A DNA stretch of 10,641 nucleotides from a bacterium (lineage in GTDB: Bacteria > Actinomycetota > Acidimicrobiia > Acidimicrobiales > CATQHL01): positions 1-10,641 of the forward strand of contig JAPONU010000102.1 of the NCBI GenBank assembly GCA_026713745.1. The letters are read 5' to 3'. Below are positions 1 through 6,158 of the stretch, one piece after another (the first letter of the stretch is position 1; each line of letters starts with the position of its first letter). Under the pieces are notes generated by a model. The model searched no databases, was not told where the DNA came from, and saw nothing but the letters and a program-made list of their open reading frames with translations. A program made the translations under genes and the position numbers.

Positions 1-1907
1 CGCCCGACTAGCCAGGCGCCGGCGGCCGTCAACGTGTAGTAGCCCGAGCGTGTCGGTGTCCAGCGGCACCAGATCACCTCGCCGCTATTGCACGGCACCT
101 CCTCGGTGCGGCCGGCGCCGCGTGCGGCGGTGAGGTTCGCCCGCTCCGTCGCGTCGAGAGCGTTCCACCAATCGAGGGATCGCTCCCCGAACAGGTCCTT
201 GATGGCCTGCTCGTCGTCGTCGGGCGAGAGTTCTTCGACAACCACCCTGAACACCGGCGGTTCCCCATAGCGGCACACCCTGGGTCTACTGTCAATCGCC
301 AAATCCCCCACACGGGTTGGCATCGCTCCCGTATCCGGTGCCCGGAAACGCTGGATGATGTCGTCGGAGCCCTCGCCCGGATACGTGAGGTAGCTTTCGG
401 AGTCGCCCTGACCCAATCCGCCGCTCTCGCTGTACCCCACGATCTCCTGGAGTTCGGACGGGACATCCTCGACGGTCAGGATGATCGGGAGGTTGACGAC
501 CGCGAACTGTGAATGGTGGGTGGACGACCAGGTCAGGCTCCCCGACGGCGGGTCCTGGCAGGGCCTGCTTGCCGCCACGCACGCTTCGAGGTTCCGACCG
601 CTGTACGCACCCTCGCAGATGTTCACCCGCGTGCGACGACCCTCAATGATCTCGTAACGACCGACATACTCATCGAAGTCCACCTTCACGAGGTGAATGC
701 CGTTATATCTGTCTTCATAGATTTTCGGTGGTCCCGCCGGCTCGCCGTCGATTTCGTTGGGACAGGTGGCCGGCCTGGGCTCGAAGGGCAGGAGGATGCA
801 CGGCTGGCAGCCCGCCGTTCGGACGTCCCCGGGTGTGCTGTGGCCGTCGGCGAAGCCGGCTTGCAGGATGCGGCAGCGGATGGTGTTGGCGACGGCGTTG
901 CAACCGCCCGTGCGGCTGGCGCGCTTGAGGCACAGAGCCGCCGTGGGCGTGCACTCACCGGCGGGCGGGGTGTCCCGATGGCAGGCGACCTGCAGGTGGG
1001 AGGTGTCGAACCGGCACCAGTGGCGGTTCGCAGAATTCGGCTTCAGCGCCGTGGCCGCGCTGCCGGTTCCGAACCGGTCGCCACCGCAGGCCCAGGCCGC
1101 ATCGCCCGGTGACGCAACGTAGTCGTTGGCCGCATAGTCGGCGCAGTTGAGGATGTGGAGTTCGGGCGCGCCCGGGCCGCAGGCCGGGTGCGGGCCGTCG
1201 GGGCGACTCAGAGGCTTGAAGCAGGTGTTGAAGTCGTTGCGCGGGATGTAGCCGGCGGGACACGACCACGTTCGCCGCCTGGTCGCTCGACACGTGTAGG
1301 GCTCGATCTGCGCGCCGACCGAACAAATCGTCGGGTGGAGGATCCGGCACAGATTGCTCGCCACGGGACGGTCACGGTCGTCCAGTACGGGATTCCCCTC
1401 CCCGTCGAGTTCCGGAATCCGGAAGTGATGCCTGACGACGAAGCCCCTCGTGTTCCTGCAGGCCCCGTAGAGAGCCCTATCCGCGGACTCGAGGTACCTG
1501 GCCTCGCAGAAGTCGGGGTACCTGCCTATCCGGCGCATGTCGGCGGCAAGCGTCTCGGGATAGTTCACCGACGGCATAAGGGGACCGCCGCCGAGCGCTG
1601 CGGGCGCGTCCGGGCAGGCCGAGGTTTCCAGGACGCACAGCGAGGCGTCGTCGCTGCTCGCTGTGTAGCGGGCCGGGCAGGGCTCGGCGGTGCCGTCGGC
1701 GACCGGTTGGTCCTGCGCCAGAACCGCTGCGTCGGCGGCCAGGGCGTCCAGCGGGTCGGGCAGATCGGCCGCCTCGAGGGGCACCAGCACGCCGGCGACG
1801 GCGAGGGCGGCGCCCAGCAGCGAGCGGATCAGGCGGCGGCGGGTGCGCGATCCCCGCCGGCGAACGGCACGGGTGCTGGACGGCCGGTGCGCCGGCTCGG
1901 CGGTCAC
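1..1907 (-). CDS. Cys-rich secreted protein, unknown function (3' partial)
   Basis: The frame is open from GTG at 1907 to the left edge, about 635 codons with the stop outside the window. The protein starts VTAEPAHRPSS, then has an Arg-rich n-region (RRRGSRTRRR) and a hydrophobic core (LIRSLLGAALAVAGVLVPLEA, about residues 29-48), consistent with a Sec signal peptide or N-terminal anchor. The exported part holds 28 Cys in the visible region, an even number, suggesting disulfides outside the cytoplasm. Two CPxxY-type segments (CPARYTASSDD.., CPAGYIPRNDF..) each precede another Cys, which hints at a repeated small module. The far end shown is acidic and Trp-rich (VEELSPDDDE, LDWWNALDA). I recognise no enzyme motif. 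The GTG start overlaps the stop of the preceding mini-ORF as GTGA. An alternative in-frame GTG lies 18 codons upstream at 1961. No strong Shine-Dalgarno is visible; a weak GGGG sits 9 nt before the GTG. The reading frame is well supported; the function is unknown. Confidence 0.72.
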   Translation of the reverse strand, partial: MTAEPAHRPSSTRAVRRRGSRTRRRLIRSLLGAALAVAGVLVPLEAADLPDPLDALAADAAVLAQDQPVADGTAEPCPARYTASSDDASLCVLETSACPDAPAALGGGPLMPSVNYPETLAADMRRIGRYPDFCEARYLESADRALYGACRNTRGFVVRHHFRIPELDGEGNPVLDDRDRPVASNLCRILHPTICSVGAQIEPYTCRATRRRTWSCPAGYIPRNDFNTCFKPLSRPDGPHPACGPGAPELHILNCADYAANDYVASPGDAAWACGGDRFGTGSAATALKPNSANRHWCRFDTSHLQVACHRDTPPAGECTPTAALCLKRASRTGGCNAVANTIRCRILQAGFADGHSTPGDVRTAGCQPCILLPFEPRPATCPNEIDGEPAGPPKIYEDRYNGIHLVKVDFDEYVGRYEIIEGRRTRVNICEGAYSGRNLEACVAASRPCQDPPSGSLTWSSTHHSQFAVVNLPIILTVEDVPSELQEIVGYSESGGLGQGDSESYLTYPGEGSDDIIQRFRAPDTGAMPTRVGDLAIDSRPRVCRYGEPPVFRVVVEELSPDDDEQAIKDLFGERSLDWWNALDATERANLTAARGAGRTEEVPCNSGEVIWCRWTPTRSGYYTLTAAGAWLVG

Positions 1908-1978
1908 GGCGACCAACCCCGAGATTCGCGGCGAACGCCGAAAGCCCTGCCGAGCGGGCACGTGGGCTCGGCGGTCAC
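1904..1978 (-). CDS. 24-aa mini-ORF 4 of the 71-bp repeat chain
   Basis: GTG at 1978 opens a 24-codon frame ending in TGA at 1904-1906. The stop overlaps the GTG of the Cys-rich gene (GTGA, 1904-1907). The peptide begins VTAEPTCPLGRAF and ends ESRGWSP. Of its 24 positions, 13 are identical in all four copies: VTAE, TC, one G, one A, E, R and WSP. It shares VTAEP with the start of the downstream protein. It may be a real micropeptide, a coupling ORF that delivers ribosomes to the next start, or a by-product of tandem duplication. Only the ORF and its overlaps are seen directly. Confidence 0.4.
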   Translation of the reverse strand: MTAEPTCPLGRAFGVRRESRGWSP

Positions 1979-2049
1979 GGCGACCAGCCCCGAGATTCCG
2001 GGGGACCGTCCAGGGCCCCGCCGCTCCGGCAGGTGGGCTCGGCGGTCAC
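1975..2049 (-). CDS. 24-aa mini-ORF 3 of the 71-bp repeat chain (diverged copy)
   Basis: GTG at 2049 to TGA at 1975-1977, overlapping the next mini-ORF start as GTGA. This is the most diverged copy: its repeat body (1967-2037) differs from the body at 1896-1966 by about 14 substitutions, mostly in the central part, with no insertion or deletion. The peptide begins VTAEPTCRSGGAL and ends PESRGWSP. Despite the changes, the length, start, stop and the VTAE, TC and WSP residues are kept. That fits a constraint on frame length, although 71 bp of chance retention after recent duplication cannot be excluded. Confidence 0.4.
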   Translation of the reverse strand: MTAEPTCRSGGALDGPPESRGWSP

Positions 2050-2120
2050 GGCGACCAAACCCGAAGTTCGCGGCGAACGCCGAAAGCCCTGCCGAGCGGG
2101 CAGGTGGCCTCGGCGGTCAC
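2046..2120 (-). CDS. 24-aa mini-ORF 2 of the 71-bp repeat chain
   Basis: GTG at 2120 to TGA at 2046-2048, with GTGA overlaps at both ends. The peptide begins VTAEATCPLGRAF and ends RRELRVWSP. Relative to its neighbours it has Pro to Ala at position 5, Ser to Leu at 19 and Gly to Val at 21. Substitutions are both silent and amino-acid changing, so there is no clear sign of strong protein-level selection. Same interpretation and doubts as the other copies. Confidence 0.4.
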   Translation of the reverse strand: MTAEATCPLGRAFGVRRELRVWSP

Positions 2121-2191
2121 GGCGACCAACCCCGAGATTCGCGGCGAACGCCGAAAGCCCCGCCCAGCGGGCACGTGGGCTCGGCGGTCAC
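2117..2191 (-). CDS. 24-aa mini-ORF 1 of the 71-bp repeat chain
   Basis: GTG at 2191 overlaps the TGA stop of the upstream lipoprotein (GTGA, 2188-2191), and its own TGA at 2117-2119 overlaps the next mini-ORF start. The peptide begins VTAEPTCPLGGAF and ends ESRGWSP. The lipoprotein ends ECPRDWS just before this junction. This resembles the ESRGWSP ends of the mini-ORFs, apart from the extra Pro codon, so the repeat may have grown from this lipoprotein/start junction. Confidence 0.4.
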   Translation of the reverse strand: MTAEPTCPLGGAFGVRRESRGWSP

Positions 2192-3237
2192 GACCAGTCC
2201 CTCGGGCACTCGTCGGGGCCGCCAGGGGTCGGCGAGTCACAGAGTTCGCCCGCGCTGACGGTCCGACCCACGAGCCCCCAGATCTCGCCCCCGGCGGCCC
2301 AGTCCGCCACCTGCTGCTCCCAGCCGGCCAGCCAGGAGTCCAACTCACCGCAATCGACGGCGGGCCGGTGCGTGACGTCGGAGACCCGGTAGGAGATGTC
2401 GACGACGCTGTCCTCCAGGCCCCGCGAGATCCGCAGCAGGTAGGCCCGCAGCGCCGCCGGCATCGCGGGATATCCGACGGTCTCTCCGCCGCCCGCCGCG
2501 CCCGGATCGCCAGGCGTCGCTCCCCCGCCCCCGCCCGCCGCGCCCGGATCGCCAGGGGTCCCGCCCCCGCCCGCCGCGCCGGGGTCGCCAGGCGTCTCAC
2601 CCCCACCGGTCGGCGCGCCCGGATCGCCAGAGGTCCCGCCCTCGCCCGGCGCGCCGGGGTCTTCGGGCGGCAGGCAGGCCGCCGCCAGGATGGCCGTGGG
2701 GCTCGCCGCCACGATCGTCACCTCGTCGGGGTAGCCGGATGGCCCGGCGCTGCGGGTGCCGCCGGCGAGGTGGCCGGCCAGCAGGTCGAGCGCGCCGGTG
2801 CGGGTCGCGCCAACCGCGCCGATCGCCACGCAGAGCTGCCCGAGCAGGTCGGGTCCGGCGAGTGCCCGGGACACCAGGTGCTCGTAGCGCATCACCGACA
2901 GCGCCGCGGCGGCCGGCGGGTCTCCCAGGACCGCCGGATCGGCGCTCGAGGTCGGCTCGGCGATGGCGTCGAGCGCCCAGTCGCTGCCGCAGACCTCCGG
3001 CGGGAAGGCCCAGTCGAAGTCCGGCGACCAGACGGGCAGGTAGCCGGCCCGCAGCTCCCCGAGCGGCGTGCGGGGGTCGGCATCCGGATCGAGGGGAGGC
3101 AGAGCGGCCGTGGCGGGGACGACCTCCACCACCGGGCGGGTATCGCCGGCGGCATCGGGCGTTGGCGACGGCGACTCGAACCCGGCCACCGGTGAGTCGC
3201 CACCGCAGGCCGTCGCGAGAGCCATCACCAGCGTCAC
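2188..3237 (-). CDS. Putative lipoprotein with GDPGA-repeat linker
   Basis: A 349-codon frame with GTG at 3237 and TGA at 2188. The N-terminus (VTLVMALATACGG) ends in a lipobox-like ATAC with Cys at residue 11, so a membrane-anchored lipoprotein is likely. The pre-Cys part is very short, lacks a basic n-region in this start, and has no Shine-Dalgarno. In-frame codons upstream read AFRLGCA before the GTG, as if a longer leader had been lost next to the repeat element at 3270. Residues about 60-190 look folded (WSPDFDWAFPPEVCGSDWALDA, then an Ala/Leu-rich stretch). Residues 192-252 are a Gly/Pro/Asp low-complexity linker. Residues 255-349 form a Trp- and Cys-containing end with WLAGWEQQVADWAAGG. 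I do not recognise the family. It is probably translated together with the downstream chain through the GTGA overlap. A gene with a misplaced or damaged start is possible. Confidence 0.65.
   Translation of the reverse strand: MTLVMALATACGGDSPVAGFESPSPTPDAAGDTRPVVEVVPATAALPPLDPDADPRTPLGELRAGYLPVWSPDFDWAFPPEVCGSDWALDAIAEPTSSADPAVLGDPPAAAALSVMRYEHLVSRALAGPDLLGQLCVAIGAVGATRTGALDLLAGHLAGGTRSAGPSGYPDEVTIVAASPTAILAAACLPPEDPGAPGEGGTSGDPGAPTGGGETPGDPGAAGGGGTPGDPGAAGGGGGATPGDPGAAGGGETVGYPAMPAALRAYLLRISRGLEDSVVDISYRVSDVTHRPAVDCGELDSWLAGWEQQVADWAAGGEIWGLVGRTVSAGELCDSPTPGGPDECPRDWS
2482..2664 (-). repeat. GDPGA codon repeats in the lipoprotein linker
   Basis: Residues about 192-252 of the lipoprotein contain five DPGA motifs (four GDPGA, one EDPGA), alternating with GGG-rich spacers such as AAGGGGTP. 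The DNA shows matching imperfect direct repeats built on CCCGGATCGCCAG. This is likely a flexible extracellular linker prone to length change by slippage. Confidence 0.8.
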
Positions 3238-3269
3238 CGCGCAGCCGAGCCGGAATGCTGTGGACGTGG

Positions 3270-3289
3270 ATTCCGGCCTCCGCCGGAAT
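3270..3289. repeat. Inverted repeat ATTCCGGC-CTCC-GCCGGAAT
   Basis: Two perfect 8-bp arms (3270-3277 and 3282-3289) flank a 4-bp loop. The context TGGATTCCGG...CCGGAATGACG resembles the widespread ATTCCC(N8)GGGAAT class of dispersed palindromes, of which Neisseria dRS3 is an example; when translated, such elements give the familiar VIPAEAGI peptide, as this one does on the minus strand. The resemblance is by pattern only. Confidence 0.75.
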
Positions 3290-3554
3290 GACGGGGAGGG
3301 GCGCCGGAATGACGGGGAGGGGCGCCGGAATGACGGGGAGGGGCGCCGGAACGACGGGGAGGGGCGCCGGAACGACGAGGAAGGTCGCCGGAACGACGAG
3401 GAAGGTCGCCGGAACGACGAGGAAGGTCGCCGGAACGACGAGGAAGGTCGCCGGAACGACGAAGTGGGGCACCGGAATGATCGGGAAGACGGCCGACACG
3501 ACGGGGAGGGGCGCCGGAACGACGAGCGGGGGCGCCGTGATGGCGGCTGCCGGC
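3282..3554. repeat. 21-bp tandem array, about 12-13 units
   Basis: Units begin with GCCGGAA at 3282 and recur exactly every 21 bp to 3534. Units 1-3 are identical (GCCGGAATGACG plus a GGGGAGGGGC-type tail). Unit 4 differs from them by one base. Units 5-8 (3366-3449) are identical to each other with a GAGGAAGGTC tail. Units 9-12 are more varied, and the 13th (3534-3554) is degenerate. No indels interrupt the period. The unit core equals the right arm of the adjacent inverted repeat plus GACG, so the array probably arose by amplifying half of that palindrome. Confidence 0.92.
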
Positions 3555-3601
3555 AGTGGTCCGGCGGAGGGGTGACCGGTTCAATCGTGCGGTTGTTGCG
3601 G

Positions 3602-4375
3602 CTAGCGGGCGGCCTGGGCGGTGCCGAAGCGGACTGCCGCTCCCATGGCGTCGAAGCGGCGCAGCACCTCGTCCTGCACGTCCCGCACGGCGGGGTCGGC
3701 GGGGCGTCGCGGGCGGGGCAGGGTGATGGCGATGTCGTCGTAGGCCACGCCGCCGGGGCGCAGCATGATGATGCGGTCGGCCAGCTCCACCGCCTCGGTC
3801 ACGTCGTGGGTGACGAACAGGGCCGTCTTGCGGGTCTGCAACCAGATGCGCTGCAGGTAGTCCCGCAGCGAGCGCCCCGTGAGCGCGTCGAGGTGGCTGA
3901 ACGGCTCGTCGAGCAGCAGCACGTCGGGGTTCACGAGGAACGCCCGGGCGATGCCCACCCGCTGCTGCATGCCCGCCGAGAGCTGGCTGGGATACAGGTC
4001 GGCCACCTCGCTGAGCCCCACCATCTGCAGGTAGAACTCGGCTTCGCGCCGCGACCGGTCGGACTTGCGGTCCTGCACGTAGAGCATGTTGTCCACGACG
4101 GTGCGCCACGGCAGCAGGCGGGGCTCCTGGAACACGTAGCCGATCTGGGCGGGCACGCCCTCCTGCAGGGCCCGCACCGACCCGGACGTGGGTCGCTCCA
4201 CGCCGGCCACGATGTTCAACAGCGTGGTCTTGCCGCTGCCCGACGGCCCGACGATGGCCACGAACACGTTGCCGGTGATCGACATGTTCAGGCCGCCGAG
4301 AGCCTGCACCTGCCTGGCGTGGTTGAGGGTCGGCGGGTAGATCTTGGTGAGGTTCTCTATGAGGACGGTTGCCAT
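3602..4375 (-). CDS. ABC transporter ATPase, NitT/TauT (SsuB/TauB-like) type
   Basis: A 257-residue ATPase, normal for the family, that would hydrolyse ATP on the cytoplasmic face to drive the two permeases. Seen in order: Walker A GPSGSGKT (43-50), Q-loop VFQEPRLLPW with Gln at about 83, signature LSAGMQQRV (132-140), Walker B VLLLDEP (152-158), D-loop SHLDAL, and H-loop FVTHD with His at about 190. The EPRLLPW segment after the Q-loop is typical of nitrate/sulfonate/taurine ATPases. The signature has Ala where LSGGM is usual, a mild change that probably keeps function. ATG at 4375 follows GGAGA with 6-nt spacing. It lies 45 nt after the second permease and closes the transporter operon. Family assignment is firm; the substrate is not known. 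Confidence 0.95.
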   Translation of the reverse strand: MATVLIENLTKIYPPTLNHARQVQALGGLNMSITGNVFVAIVGPSGSGKTTLLNIVAGVERPTSGSVRALQEGVPAQIGYVFQEPRLLPWRTVVDNMLYVQDRKSDRSRREAEFYLQMVGLSEVADLYPSQLSAGMQQRVGIARAFLVNPDVLLLDEPFSHLDALTGRSLRDYLQRIWLQTRKTALFVTHDVTEAVELADRIIMLRPGGVAYDDIAITLPRPRRPADPAVRDVQDEVLRRFDAMGAAVRFGTAQAAR

Positions 4376-4420
4376 GTCATCTCTCCGGGGCGGCTGGTTC
4401 GGCGGTCGGGTGGGTTCCCC

Positions 4421-5305
4421 TCACAGTTCCTCTTCGAAGGTGAGGGTGGGCTGCTGGTTCCACTGGAAGGCGCGGCGCTCGAGGGGGCTCAGCAGCAGCC
4501 GGTCGAAGACCGTGATGAGGATCACGAACAGGAAGATCCAGGCCACGAAGCCGGGATAGCGCAGCGCGTCGTACCAGAAGCGGGCACGCCAGCCGACCCC
4601 GGAGGTGGCGCCGAACCACTCCACGATCAGCAGGCTGTTCCAGCCGGTCATGAAGGCCAGCCGCAGGCCGGTGAAGGCGCTGGGCAGGGTGCCACCCAGG
4701 AGCAGGTGCCGCAGCCGCCGCCCCGCCGGCACGCCGTACGACCGGCTCATCTCGACGAGGCCGGGGTCGATGTTGCGCACGCCGGCGGCCAGGTTGACCG
4801 CCACGAACGGCACGGCGGTGAGGATCACGGCCAGGATGGGACCCGCGGAGGACAGGCCGAACCACAGCGAGGCCAGGAACGCCCACACCACCGCCGGCAG
4901 CGCCAGCAGCACCAGCACGGTGTCATTGAACAGCCCCCGAGCCCAGCGGGAGGCGCCGATGACCAGCCCCAGCAGCGCCCCGGCGGGGATGCCGACGGCC
5001 AGGCCGATGGCGTAGCGCTGCAGGCTGAGGCTCAGCGGTTCCCAGAACTCGCCGGTCAGCGCCCCGCCGTGGGAGCCGCCGGTCATCTCGGTGACCATGA
5101 AGCGCACGATCTCGTCGATGCCCGGCACCCGGGTGTTGACCCACGTGACCCACTGCCAGATGAAGACGAGCACCCCGACTGCCACCAGGCGGATGAACCA
5201 GGGCCGCCGCAGCAGCCCCCGCATCGTGAGAGGACCCTCGGCGGCGGGCCGGGAATCGTGCTGACGGAGGCCCGGCAGGCTCTGGTAGGCGTGTATGTCG
5301 CTCAT
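4421..5305 (-). CDS. ABC transporter permease 2 (BPD_transp_1, SsuC/TauC-like)
   Basis: A 294-residue inner-membrane permease subunit. Hydrophobic segments lie at about 37-56, 98-118, 127-149, 153-176 and 252-270. The cytoplasmic EAA-type loop, which contacts the ATPase, is EMSRSYGVPAGRRLRHLLLG followed by GTLP (about 185-208), with the conserved Gly at 191 and Pro at 208. ATG at 5305 overlaps the TGA of permease 1 (ATGA, 5302-5305), which together with GGAGGTGGG upstream fixes the start and suggests translational coupling. It presumably forms a heterodimer with permease 1, because the two are clearly different sequences. The C-terminus is acidic (TLTFEEEL). Confidence 0.93.
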   Translation of the reverse strand: MSDIHAYQSLPGLRQHDSRPAAEGPLTMRGLLRRPWFIRLVAVGVLVFIWQWVTWVNTRVPGIDEIVRFMVTEMTGGSHGGALTGEFWEPLSLSLQRYAIGLAVGIPAGALLGLVIGASRWARGLFNDTVLVLLALPAVVWAFLASLWFGLSSAGPILAVILTAVPFVAVNLAAGVRNIDPGLVEMSRSYGVPAGRRLRHLLLGGTLPSAFTGLRLAFMTGWNSLLIVEWFGATSGVGWRARFWYDALRYPGFVAWIFLFVILITVFDRLLLSPLERRAFQWNQQPTLTFEEEL

Positions 5306-6147
5306 TGCGTCGTTCCCACCTCCGGGCTGCGCCAGCGCGACAGGCGCCGCTCGATCTGGCGGAAGACGAGGTTCTCGATCAGCAGCATGATGATGATGAA
5401 CAGCACCGCCCAGGCGAGCATGCCGCGGATGTCGTAACTCTCGAAGCTGCGCCTGATCTGGAAGCCGATGCCCTCCGACGAGGCGAAGACCTCGGTCAGC
5501 AGCTCCATGCGCCAGGCCACGGCGAACGCCAACCTGGCGCCGCTGAGGATCGACAGCAGCGACGAGGGGATCAGCACGCCGGTGATGATCTGCGGCCGGG
5601 TGCGGCCGAAGGATTCGCTCATCACGATCAGCCGGCGGTCCACCCCGGTGAGCCCCTGCGCCAGGTTCATGGTGATGTACGGCGTGGCCACCAGCATGGC
5701 GTTGATGATGGGACCCATCGGCGAGATGCCCAGCACGATCAGCGACAGGATGGCGAAGCTCACCGTCGGCACGCTGACGATGAACAGAAGCAGGCTGTTG
5801 AGCAGTCGCCGCCACCACTTGCTGTAGGCGATCAGCAGGCCCAGGCCGACGCTCAGCACCAGCGCCAGCAGGAACCCGGCCACCACGCGCAGGATGCTGG
5901 CCTGGATGTTGGTGCTGAAGTCGCGCTGGGTCAACACGTCCCACGCCTCGGTGGCCACGACGTGGGGCTGCGGCAACTGCTGGGGCGTGAAGACGAAGCG
6001 CGCCACCAGGTACCACACGCCGACGAACACCGCCCAGCCGGCGACCACACTGAGGCGGTAACCCCAGCGCGACCAGGCGGCGCGGCGCAGTTCCCTGGCC
6101 GAGAGCGCCGAGACGCTCCCGGGAGCGACGGTGGGCGCTGTGGTCAC
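5302..6147 (-). CDS. ABC transporter permease 1 (BPD_transp_1, SsuC/TauC-like)
   Basis: A 281-residue permease. Hydrophobic segments are seen at about 31-51, 85-107, 117-141, 143-163 and 241-261. An EAA-like loop, ESFGRTRPQIITGVLIPSS (178-196), carries the conserved Gly and Pro. The open frame extends much further upstream (to 7221), but that part is an antisense-like shadow over the substrate-binding gene. GTG at 6147 is chosen because GGAGG lies exactly 6 nt before it and 11 nt separate it from the preceding stop. The GC-rich Ala/Ser leader (VTTAPTVAPGSVSAL) is a plausible cytoplasmic tail. It should pair with permease 2 in one importer. Confidence 0.93.
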   Translation of the reverse strand: MTTAPTVAPGSVSALSARELRRAAWSRWGYRLSVVAGWAVFVGVWYLVARFVFTPQQLPQPHVVATEAWDVLTQRDFSTNIQASILRVVAGFLLALVLSVGLGLLIAYSKWWRRLLNSLLLFIVSVPTVSFAILSLIVLGISPMGPIINAMLVATPYITMNLAQGLTGVDRRLIVMSESFGRTRPQIITGVLIPSSLLSILSGARLAFAVAWRMELLTEVFASSEGIGFQIRRSFESYDIRGMLAWAVLFIIIMLLIENLVFRQIERRLSRWRSPEVGTTQ

Positions 6148-6153
6148 GTCCAA

Positions 6154-6158
6154 CCTCC
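6154..6158 (-). promoter_or_regulatory. Shine-Dalgarno GGAGG setting the permease 1 start
   Basis: GGAGG lies directly after the TAG stop of the substrate-binding gene and 6 nt before GTG at 6147. It decides the start within a much longer open frame. Confidence 0.8.

Larger units (their letters stand above)
1896..2191. repeat. 71-bp tandem repeat, 4 full units plus a 12-bp partial
   Basis: Units start at 1896, 1967, 2038 and 2109 (plus-strand register), each beginning CTCGGCGGTCACGGCGACCA. A fifth start at 2180 matches for 12-13 bases before running into the end of the lipoprotein gene with a 3-nt shorter form. All periods are exactly 71 bp. Each unit holds one GTG start and one TGA stop of the minus-strand mini-ORFs: 75 nt per ORF minus a 4-nt overlap gives 71. 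The array separates the lipoprotein from the Cys-rich gene and supplies that gene's start codon and leader. Confidence 0.93.
3238..3601. other. Intergenic gap holding a palindrome and 21-bp array
   Basis: No gene is supported here. Most of the gap is the inverted repeat at 3270-3289 and the 21-bp tandem array to about 3554. All frames through the array stay open because 21 is a multiple of three and the unit has no stop, which creates long false ORFs on both strands. I see no convincing -10/-35 promoter, and no hairpin with a T-tract for terminating the transporter operon. The perfect palindrome CTGCCGGCAG at 3547-3556 has no loop and no T-run. Confidence 0.7.

Noticed and set aside
132..136. 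ATPase signature LSAGM as a broken motif (residue numbers of the ATPase at 3602-4375)
   Set aside because: One Gly to Ala change at a tolerant position; Walker A, Walker B, Q-loop and H-loop are intact, so loss of function is not supported.
1949..1972. GCCGAGC / GCTCGGC hairpin across the 71-bp unit joint
   Set aside because: The 7-bp arms pair perfectly only at this joint. Other joints carry one or more mismatches with no compensating change, so a conserved RNA structure is not supported.
2597..3499. 300-codon minus-strand frame with VVPATFL repeats and VIPAEAGIH
   Set aside because: The repeated part is the 21-bp array read through, VIPAEAGI is the usual translation of the palindromic element, and the rest is a shadow of the lipoprotein gene.
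3282..3554. CRISPR array
   Set aside because: The 21-bp units are directly contiguous with no unique spacers, and no cas gene is present.
3068..5437. 789-codon plus-strand open frame
   Set aside because: It runs antisense through the 21-bp array, the ATPase and permease 2. The array stays open in all frames, and the product is RRNDGEG repeats plus His/Gln/Arg-rich shadow text with no family resemblance.
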